64,000 bases of DNA from a virus. The translations under genes and the position numbers were made by a program. The stretch spans positions 62,001 to 126,000 of the IMG/VR virus record IMGVR_UViG_3300008262_000007. One strand, written 5' to 3'. Below the pieces are notes generated by a model. It saw nothing but the letters and a program-made list of their open reading frames with translations. It was not told the DNA's origin and did not search any database. This document shows positions 1 through 8,400 of this stretch, one piece after another (position 1 is the stretch's first letter; each line of letters begins with the position of its first letter).

Positions 1-1260
1 TAGAATTACTATCAGTAGTAGTAATTACGTTTCCGCTAATTTGAATATTTTCAAACTGTGCGCTTGCACTAACTGTAACAGTTCCTGTGGTTGCAAAGTT
101 GCCAGTTATATTGATATTACCTGTTTGTGTTACTGCACCTGTGTGAGTAATTGTTCCTATTATGGTTATATCTTCTAGATCTGTGTTGCCATTAACTGTT
201 AAATTCTGCTCAATGATAACATTGTTACTAGGTACTACTACTTCGCCTGTTCCGTTAGCACGTAGTTCTAGATCTGAATTAGGTGTAGTAGTTATGATAA
301 AATTATCATCAATTAGTATATCGCCTGTACTAAATCTATTAGCAGTAATAGTGCCAGCACTATTGATATCCCCTACAGTAATTGTACCATCAACAAATAA
401 GTCGTTTGATATAACAACATCATTGTTTGGAACTATTACTTCGCCTGTACCTGCGGCTCTTAGTTCTAAGTCTGAATTACTATCAGTGGTAGTAATTACA
501 TTATTATTAATTTGAATATTTTCAAATTGCGCAGAAGCACTAATTGTTACTGTTCCAGAAATACTATAATCGCCAGTTAGTGAAATATTTCCAACCTGCG
601 TTACATTACCAGTATGTACAAGTGTGCCTTGAATTGTTGTGTCGTCTAAATCAGTATCGCCATTAACTGTTAAGTCTTGGCCTAATACAACATCGTTTGT
701 AGGCATAACAACATTGCCTGTGCCATTAGCACGTAATTCTAGATCTGAATTAGAAAGTGTTGTTGTGATTATATTGTTATCAATTAATATATTACCAGTG
801 CTGAACTGATTTGCTGTAATTGTTCCTGTTGTAGTTAAATTGTTTGCATTAATATCTGCTACAACAGTTAAATCATTTGTTATCTGAACATTGTTGTTAG
901 GAACAAGAATTACACCTGTGCCATTAGCACGTAGTTCTAGATCAGTGTTGGAAGTAGTAGTTGTAATAAAATTATTATCAATTCTAATTTCTTCAAACTG
1001 TGCATATTCTGCAATAGATAACGAACCGTTTATAGTAACATCACCAATTATGTCATAATTACCTGTTTGTGTTGTGTTACCATTAACTGTTAAAATGCCG
1101 GTTACGTCAACATCGCCTAGAGTAGATTCGCCAATAACTGTAAGTTCGTTATTAATTAATACGTTGTTGTTAGGAACAAGAATTACACCTGTGCCATTAG
1201 CACGTAGTTCTAGATCTGTATTACTTACTGTCGTTGTGATATAGTTATTAGATATAGAAA
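1..1260 (-). repeat. Tandem fibre-shaft repeats in protein A
   Basis: Motifs translated as NNVITTT.SN.DLELRANGTG.V.VP.N.V and DLTVNG recur, with the LELRANGTG-coding segment near 266, 458, 726, 927 and 1197. Spacing alternates near 200 and 270 nt, so a two-part unit repeats roughly every 460-470 nt. The paralogue at 5477-10603 carries the same kind of array. Such repeats are expected to build an elongated beta-structured shaft. Confidence 0.7.
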
Positions 1261-4200
1261 TATTATCTACTGTTACGTTATTAACAAAAATATTTGACCA
1301 ACGTAGCGCGGCTGTACCTAAACTGTAAACACTGTCCTGAGCAGGTATAATATCAGAATCAATGCCTGCTATAAATTGAATTGTGTCAGTGGGTGCATCA
1401 CCTATAGTAATGTTTCCGCCAATTGATACATTGCCAGTTACATCAAGGTTGCCTGTAATAGTTACATTATTGTTTAGATTGATTTCATTTGAAGCTGCAA
1501 CAATGTTAACATTGCCAGAGAGACTTTCAACAGTGTTTCCACTAATGCGTAGATTGCCTGTGTCAATTCGTGTACCGTCAATAAAAGTTATATTAGAACC
1601 GTCTGTAAATGTTACTCCAGATTCCGATACGTTAAAATTTGAAACAGTCAGTTCAACTGTTCCTGTATCCTGATTAACATAAAACAAATCACCAACTCTA
1701 AAGTCACCTTTGTGGTCTACAGAATTGTAGCGTATTTTAGCACCGTTAGTTTCTACTACTTCGTTGTCTTGTATTACAGTAATAGGATCATTAGTAACTT
1801 CTTTACCGTTGCCAATATATGCTAGATTTTGACCTATAGCATACATTAAAACACCAGGGCCGTCACCAACTAATCCAAAGTTACCGTATACAGACGCTGA
1901 TCCAATTAATCTAACTTCTGCTCCAAAGTCTGTAAAATCAGTTAGGGTAATATACTGTGCTGTGGCACCGCCTGAGAATCTAATGTCTTGTGCATAAACA
2001 ACATCATCTTCAAATGTTGTCGAATTGTTTGCACCGTCAAAGCGAGCCATTAAAACTGTGTCAGCGGTAACTAATGCACGAGTAGTTGGTGCTGTAAAAG
2101 TAGTTGTATAGAGACCAACTCCTTTAATAATTCTTAAATCGTCAATATATCCGCTAAAAGAAGTGAGCCCAACAAACGAGGCACCTAATACTAAGGGTTT
2201 TGTAGTTCCGTAATCAGTTGTATCAACATAAGTATTAGTTGACACAACTCCATTAATAAAAAATCTAGTTACGCCACTAACACGAGAGATAGCAAGATGA
2301 TTCCAAGCATTAAGTGTATGAGTATTGCTAGATGTTAATACAAACACTCCGTTTACAAATAATCTTAAATTATTTGCGGAGTTAGACTGAACCATAATTG
2401 AATTCTGAGTCGACGTTGTTCTAGTATCAATTAAAATTTGCGAAAGTGAGGCTGTTTTATAGAACCATCCATCGATTGTGAAGTCTCCCGTGCCAAACCC
2501 AAAATCTATTGTACTTTGAATACTAGCATAATCTCCTGTGCCGTCTAGGGCAAGACTTGATGTACCAAACTTTTTAACTGCTGTACTTAGTTTAGCATCT
2601 CCGTTGGCTGCGATAGTTTTGCCGCCTCGTTCTGCGGCTGTTTCAAATCCTAACTGTTTGCCGTCAATGAATATTTTTCCGGTGCCATCAATACTAGCAA
2701 TAGCTGCGCTTCCTAAAAGTGTAACACCATCACTGTCGTAGTAACTGATAGTTTGTCCAGTAGTAATTGACCCTGCTAATCCGTCTACTCGTATTGCTGT
2801 TTCACCCTGGCCTTTAAGACCACTTACTCCATCTACTGCATATAATCCTCTGTTAGCAAAATATGTAAACGAATTTAACCACTCAACCCTAACGCCGTTG
2901 GTCATTACTATAGCGTCAACTCCAGGTGTTATAAATGTACAACTGTGAAATAAACATGCTGCTTCGTTGCTGAGAATGTTTGCTACTGCACCGTCTAGAT
3001 ATGCGCCTCTACCAGCATTACCTGCGTTAAATCCTCTCGGGTCTTCTAGTGTAGTTACGCTACCTTTGGTAATTACACTGATGTTTTTAATGTATGGACT
3101 GCGACTAGTTACTGTAAACCCAGGTGCATATTTAAATGCAAATCCGGTTTCTACTGCGCCTGTTAAATTATAAATGTATGTTTTACCTGATTCAGTACCG
3201 CCGGCATCATCCTCAAGATAGGCGCTAACTACGGCATAGTTACCTGATATTGCAACTGATGCAGCAAAGAAATCACCTGCACTTGTACCAAAAGCATTAG
3301 GGTTATTAATAGTTTGTATTAGCTGTCCGCTTATAGTACTGAAAATATATGCTTTGCCTGAACCTCCGCCACCAGCATCATCTTCTCCGTATGCGCCAAC
3401 TATAGCATAGTTACCTGATATTGCAACTGACCAGCCAAAGAAATCACTAGCACTTGTACCAAAAGCATTGGGGTTATTTAGGGTATGTACTAGGGCACCC
3501 GTGGTTACATTAAAGATATAGGCTTTGCCTGAATCGCCGCCGGTGCCGCCTGCGTCATCCTCTTGATAGGCACCAACTATAGCATAGTTACCTGATATTG
3601 CAACATTCCGTCCAAACAAGTCACCAGCACTTGAACTAAAAGGATTTGGATTGTTTAATGTGAATAGTAATGCGCCGGTAGTTACATTGTAGATATAGGC
3701 TTTGCCTGAATTTCCACCATTGGCGTCATCTTCTAGCCAGGCGGTAACTATAGCATAGTTACCTGATATTCCTACTGCGATACCAAAGGCATCACTCGCA
3801 CTTGTACTGTAGGCATTGGGGTTATCTAGGGTATGTACTAGGGCACCCGTGGTTACATTAAAGATATAGGCTTTGCCTGAATCAGCGCCGCCAATTTGAT
3901 CTTCTGCATAGGCACCAACTATGGCAAAATTATCTGATATGCTAACTGAAAAACCAAAGCCATCACCTGCACTTGTACTGTAGGCATTGGGATTGTTTAA
4001 TGTGTGTACTAGGGCGCCTGTAGCTACATTAAAGATATAGGCTTTGCCTGAACCTCCGCCACCGGCATCATCTTCTGCATTTGCCCCAACTATAGCATAG
4101 TTATTTGAGATTGCTACTGCGCCGCCAAAGGTGTCGGCGCCACTTGTACTGTAGGCATTAGGATTATTTAATGTATGTACTAAAGCCCCAGTTGTTGCAT

Positions 4201-5335
4201 TAAAAATATAGGCTTTGCCTGATTCAGTGCCGCCTGCGTCATCTTCTTGCAAAGCGCCGACTATAACATAATTACCTGATACAGCAACTGGGTAACCAAA
4301 GAAATCATTAAGACTTGTACCAAAGGGAGTTGGATTGTTAATTACACTAGATAACGTGATTTCTGCTGTTGAGCTACTATAAAAGTCAGCTATTGTTATA
4401 TCTTCAACTGTTGTTTCGCCGTTTAGTAAAAATGCATCATTAAATTGTGTACCTACAGTAGGAACAATTTTTACTGAACGTAGGCCTTGGCCTTTAACTG
4501 TTACACCTACTGGTATTGTTAAAGGAAATATTTCTGTGTATACACCAGGATAGATATGTACTGTGTCGCCTGTTGTAGCTACGCTAAGTGCATGCTTCAC
4601 TGACGCAAAAGGCGCTTGAGGATGATCACCAGGTGATGCGTTGTTGCCGTTTTCTGCAACATAATAAATATTACCTTGGCGCAATACTAAATCAATTCCA
4701 GCAACTGACAGGTCTGTTGAATTAATAGTTGATGCTACTAGATTATTAACATAAACATCTTGCCAGCGTTTGCTGGTAGTACCTAGGTCATATGTTACAT
4801 TTACGTCTGGAATTATATCAGATGCAACTTCAGCATTAAATACTACATTGTCAGTGTCTGCATCACCGATCGTTACGGTTCCGTCTGCACTAATATTTCC
4901 AGTTGCATGAATATTTCCAGTAACATTCATGTTTGCATAAACATGTACTTCGCCGGTTCCGTTTGGACGTAATTCTAAGTTTGCGTTTGAGCTATTGGTG
5001 CTAATAACATTGCCTTCAATGTCGATTGAATCAACACGAAGTTTGTTATTGTAAATGATGTTGTCAAATGTACCTAATCTTAGATACTGTTGATCAGTAC
5101 TAATAGTATTGCCTTCAATATTGACATCTGCGATGTCTGCTCTATTGTCAACTATTAGTGTTGTTGTTTTTGTTGTACCGTTTATTTGTAGTTCGTGCGT
5201 AGGAGCTACGGTTTTGATGCCGATGCGTTGATTAACAACATCAAGATATAGTAGATCTGTCTCAAAGGCAATATTAATCCCGTTTCTAACGAGATTTTCC
5301 TTTAAGAGTGGACCCGAAATACGACCAATCGCCAT
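1..5335 (-). CDS. Giant tail-fibre/adhesin protein A, partial (C-terminus beyond left edge)
   Basis: Open from ATG at 5335 to the window edge (about 1778 codons). The start follows an AGGAG-type ribosome site and reads MAIGRISGPLLKEN. Residues 1-220 resemble the start of the next gene upstream (5477-10603). Residues about 225-320 look like a pectin-lyase/DUF1565-type beta-helix (NIYYVAENGN, GDHPQAPFAS). Residues about 319-724 hold seven FG-GAP-like beta-propeller repeats. Residues about 725-840 return to the scaffold (LFHSCTFITPG, VEWLNSFTYFANRG). Residues about 922-1090 form a LamG/concanavalin-like lectin domain. The C-terminal part is an array of repeats with LELRANGTG and NLTVNGDTD motifs. 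Inferred role: long virion fibre or adhesin, with the propeller and lectin as likely receptor- or glycan-binding modules. A late promoter box lies at 5447. The fibre class is clear from composition and paralogy; the exact structural position in the virion is not. Confidence 0.8.
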   Translation of the reverse strand, partial: MAIGRISGPLLKENLVRNGINIAFETDLLYLDVVNQRIGIKTVAPTHELQINGTTKTTTLIVDNRADIADVNIEGNTISTDQQYLRLGTFDNIIYNNKLRVDSIDIEGNVISTNSSNANLELRPNGTGEVHVYANMNVTGNIHATGNISADGTVTIGDADTDNVVFNAEVASDIIPDVNVTYDLGTTSKRWQDVYVNNLVASTINSTDLSVAGIDLVLRQGNIYYVAENGNNASPGDHPQAPFASVKHALSVATTGDTVHIYPGVYTEIFPLTIPVGVTVKGQGLRSVKIVPTVGTQFNDAFLLNGETTVEDITIADFYSSSTAEITLSSVINNPTPFGTSLNDFFGYPVAVSGNYVIVGALQEDDAGGTESGKAYIFNATTGALVHTLNNPNAYSTSGADTFGGAVAISNNYAIVGANAEDDAGGGGSGKAYIFNVATGALVHTLNNPNAYSTSAGDGFGFSVSISDNFAIVGAYAEDQIGGADSGKAYIFNVTTGALVHTLDNPNAYSTSASDAFGIAVGISGNYAIVTAWLEDDANGGNSGKAYIYNVTTGALLFTLNNPNPFSSSAGDLFGRNVAISGNYAIVGAYQEDDAGGTGGDSGKAYIFNVTTGALVHTLNNPNAFGTSASDFFGWSVAISGNYAIVGAYGEDDAGGGGSGKAYIFSTISGQLIQTINNPNAFGTSAGDFFAASVAISGNYAVVSAYLEDDAGGTESGKTYIYNLTGAVETGFAFKYAPGFTVTSRSPYIKNISVITKGSVTTLEDPRGFNAGNAGRGAYLDGAVANILSNEAACLFHSCTFITPGVDAIVMTNGVRVEWLNSFTYFANRGLYAVDGVSGLKGQGETAIRVDGLAGSITTGQTISYYDSDGVTLLGSAAIASIDGTGKIFIDGKQLGFETAAERGGKTIAANGDAKLSTAVKKFGTSSLALDGTGDYASIQSTIDFGFGTGDFTIDGWFYKTASLSQILIDTRTTSTQNSIMVQSNSANNLRLFVNGVFVLTSSNTHTLNAWNHLAISRVSGVTRFFINGVVSTNTYVDTTDYGTTKPLVLGASFVGLTSFSGYIDDLRIIKGVGLYTTTFTAPTTRALVTADTVLMARFDGANNSTTFEDDVVYAQDIRFSGGATAQYITLTDFTDFGAEVRLIGSASVYGNFGLVGDGPGVLMYAIGQNLAYIGNGKEVTNDPITVIQDNEVVETNGAKIRYNSVDHKGDFRVGDLFYVNQDTGTVELTVSNFNVSESGVTFTDGSNITFIDGTRIDTGNLRISGNTVESLSGNVNIVAASNEINLNNNVTITGNLDVTGNVSIGGNITIGDAPTDTIQFIAGIDSDIIPAQDSVYSLGTAALRWSNIFVNNVTVDNISISNNYITTTVSNTDLELRANGTGVILVPNNNVLINNELTVIGESTLGDVDVTGILTVNGNTTQTGNYDIIGDVTINGSLSIAEYAQFEEIRIDNNFITTTTSNTDLELRANGTGVILVPNNNVQITNDLTVVADINANNLTTTGTITANQFSTGNILIDNNIITTTLSNSDLELRANGTGNVVMPTNDVVLGQDLTVNGDTDLDDTTIQGTLVHTGNVTQVGNISLTGDYSISGTVTISASAQFENIQINNNVITTTDSNSDLELRAAGTGEVIVPNNDVVISNDLFVDGTITVGDINSAGTITANRFSTGDILIDDNFIITTTPNSDLELRANGTGEVVVPSNNVIIEQNLTVNGNTDLEDITIIGTITHTGAVTQTGNINITGNFATTGTVTVSASAQFENIQISGNVITTTDSNS
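2060..2575 (-). other. LamG/concanavalin A-like lectin domain within fibre protein A
   Basis: The minus-strand translation here contains the usual LamG_3 landmarks: SLALDGTGDYASI, a GDFTIDGWFY strand, WNHLAISRVSG, RFFINGV and SGYIDDLRIIKG followed by YTTTFTAPT. The reading frame is the same as the start codon at 5335. Domains of this fold bind carbohydrate or form adhesive beta-sandwiches. The paralogous fibre at 5477-10603 lacks it at the equivalent place, so it is an inserted module. Confidence 0.8.
3165..4385 (-). repeat. Seven FG-GAP-type beta-propeller repeats inside fibre protein A
   Basis: The peptide pattern (F/G)G..VAISGNYAIVGAY.EDDAGG..SGKAYIF repeats seven times. The anchor ttacctgata (plus-strand sense), or a close variant, starts at 3240, 3411, 3588, 3759, 3930, 4101 and 4272. 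The spacing is therefore 171 nt (57 codons) in five of six intervals and 177 nt in one. Seven blades match the usual closed FG-GAP/integrin-alpha-like propeller. The DNA around 3480-3534 and 3827-3881 is nearly identical, which suggests recent duplication or gene conversion among blades. Confidence 0.85.
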
Positions 5336-5446
5336 CTCTTCTCCTCACACGGGGATCCTGTCCCTCTAGCCTAATTTACAGCTTGCGCTCTTTGCTGGCT
5401 AACCACAGTATATCCTGCAATGTGCGGTCTCACATTACATTATCAA

Positions 5447-5454
5447 TATTTATC
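5447..5454 (-). promoter_or_regulatory. T4-type late promoter box GATAAATA for fibre A
   Basis: GATAAATA on the minus strand, about 112 nt before the ATG at 5335. It matches the gp55-dependent late consensus TATAAATA at 7 of 8 positions and sits in the only gap between the two giant fibre genes. Confidence 0.55.
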
Positions 5455-5476
5455 CGTTTAGTAAAATATATTGTTA

Positions 5477-8400
5477 TTAGCCGTATATTAGAGTTTGGAT
5501 GAACGCTTCGTCTTCCATCTGAGCAACACTGATAGAGTCAAACTGACCCGCACTAGATCGCCACTGATCACCTATCCAGGTTTCAAGTGTGTCTGAATCA
5601 ATATTATGTCGTGTTTGCCCTAGAACCGGGCTTGCAGGTCTAGACCCAGTATCTCCAGAAGGAAATTTAACGGCTGTGTTCCCTTCAAACACTATCCACT
5701 GCTGTCCTGTTCCGCCTAGTCGAGAAGCAGAATTAAGTGTAGTAGGAACAATAATATTGCTCTTAATAGTAAACGCTTCGACAAGTAATTCGCCTGAGCC
5801 GTCTGCTCGTAATTCTAAATCAGAATTCGATGCGTTTGTAAAAATTGCATTATTATCAAATACTATGTCGTCAACATCTAATCTATGAGTAATTAATCCG
5901 TTAACAGTTACTTGGGCCAGCTGTACTGTATTAATTGTTAAATTTAAAGTATTATTAGTAGGATGTGCTACTAGGTTAGTTCTGCGATCGCTAGAGTAAA
6001 CACCGTTAAATGTTATAGTGTTAGACAGACCGCGAGCTTCAAATACATTATTAGAAGTATCAAATCTTAAATCCCCTACGGTGTTTGATTGTTGTAGTGT
6101 AGTACCACTTGGTAACTTAACTGCTCCTGTAGAATTAATTGTAATATTTTCTGTTGGTGCAAATGTTATATTTCCGCTTCTAGTTCCTAGTCTATCCGTA
6201 TTTACAAATACATTTTCTAACAGTACATCACCTGCACTATTAGCACGTAATTCTAAGTTTGAGTTTGTATTAGTAGTAGTAATAACATTATCAAAAATTT
6301 GTATGTCGGTGCTACTTTCTAATGCTTCAAGAGCAAAAGTATTATTGATTGTTAAATTGCTAGTTACTATACTTTGAGCAGTTAGATCCTGTGCAATAAG
6401 CAGACTATCATCAAATACAATATCTCCAATGCCGCTGGCACTTAGTATTAAATTTTCGTTTATGTTAGTGGTTGCAATAAAGTTATCAACAAGTTTTATT
6501 GCTTCTAGTTGTACATCGCTTTGAGTTGAAAACTGCCCAACTATTAAATTTCCTGTTTGAGAATAATTACCTGTTTGAGTTCTATTACCTGTGTGATTTA
6601 CAGTCCCGTTAATAATAATATTTTTTAAATTAGTAGTGCCGTTAACTGTTAGATCTTGATCAAATATAACATCGTTGGTTGGCAATGCAACATCACCTGT
6701 TGCACGTAGTTCTAAATCTGAATTAGAAATTGTTGTTGTGATATAATTGTCGTTGATTTGTATGTTATTAGTTCTAACAATAATATCATCTAAGTCAATG
6801 TCTTGATCAATTATAATATCACCAGTAGTTATAGTTGCAGCAAATAAATTATTTGTTACTCTAACGTTATTATTAGGTACTAGTACTTTTCCAGTTCCAC
6901 TCGCTCGTAAGTCTAAATCATTATTACCTACTGTAGGTGTAATAACATTGTCGTCTACTGATATGTCAGAAAATTGTACTGCACTGTTAACAAACATATT
7001 TCCGCTTTGTACTAAATTACCTGTTTGAGCGTAGTTTCCTAGTTGTGTTCTTAATCCTAACTGATCTAGTGTACCTATTACTGTGACATTTTGTAAACTT
7101 GTAATGCCGTCTACTGTTAAATCTTGTTCAAAAATAACATCACTATTTGGCAATGTTATATCGCCCGAGACAATAATATATGTAAATTTAAAATTGGTAA
7201 TTCCAGAATCAACTGTTGGGCCACCAAATGCCCAAGTACCGGTCATTCTATATACGCCACTGCCTTGACTTACCCAACCGCTAGTGGAAGTAAAATTTAT
7301 TAAATTACCGTATCCAGCAGGGTCTAGCTGTAATATTGAACCGCTAGAAACTGTTAGTAGATTATTAAATGCACTAGTGTTTGTCCATGCTGATAATGTT
7401 ATTTCCAAATAGCTACCGGTAGCCCAGTAATATATTCCCCATGGATCGCCGCCAGTTGGAAATACTGCAAAATCAGTATTGAACCCTGAGCCATTTGCCC
7501 AATACGTAATACTACTACTGTTTATAGCACTAATTACTAGGTCTAAGTTACCGTTGTTGGTTGTGATATAGTTTTGTGAAATATCAATGTTAGCTACGTC
7601 AGCTTTATTAAATTCTACAACATTGGTTATTGCTATGGTACTGGTATTATAGATATTATCAGCACTTAAACTATTACTTACTAGTACATCGCTAGTAGGA
7701 ACTAAAATTATTCCAGTAGGTTCTGCACGTAATTCTAAGTTTGCATTTGATGAAGTAGTTGTGATAACGTTGTCGTCAACTAAAATTTCTTCAAACTGTA
7801 CTGCCTCAGTTACTGACAAAAATCCGTCTACTGTTTGAGACTGTACACTTACATCACCTACAATATTTACAACACCGTTTAAATTTAAATTTGCTACACT
7901 GACATTATTGTCTAAAGATGAATTACCTACAACTGTTAAGTCATTACTAAATGATACATTGTTACTAGGAATTAAAATACGCCCAGATCCGTTTGCACGT
8001 AGTTCTAGATCTGAGTTAGAGTCTTGTGTTTGTATTACATTGTCAAAAATTCTAATACTATTAATATTAGCTTCAGATAACCAAACATTTAACCATTGGT
8101 TGCTTATTGAACCTAAATTATATTGTGTATCTATATTAGGATTAAAGTTTTGTTCAATGTCTATATTAAAATCTACAGTATCAGTATAAGCATTACCAAA
8201 TAAATTTAATGAGCCGTCAAAATTAAAATTACCAGTCATTGCTAAATTTTTAGCAACATTTACATCAGAATTGAAATTAATATTTTCACTTGCACTGTCA
8301 ATATTAAATTCTCCAGATAAACTTTCAACAGTGTTTCCAGAAATCCTAATGTTTCCTGTATCTATTTTGTCGTAAGTAATAAAAGTAAAATTAGGATCGG

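Noticed and set aside
3165-4385. The 171-nt repeats as a CRISPR or mobile-element structure
   Set aside because: They are in frame, encode FG-GAP-type blades and have no spacer/repeat division or terminal inverted repeats.
5336-5476. Possible tRNA or hairpin RNA between the two giant fibre genes (GGGACAGGATCCCC region)
   Set aside because: No T-loop, anticodon arm or acceptor pairing could be assembled; only a late promoter box and the ribosome site are supportable.
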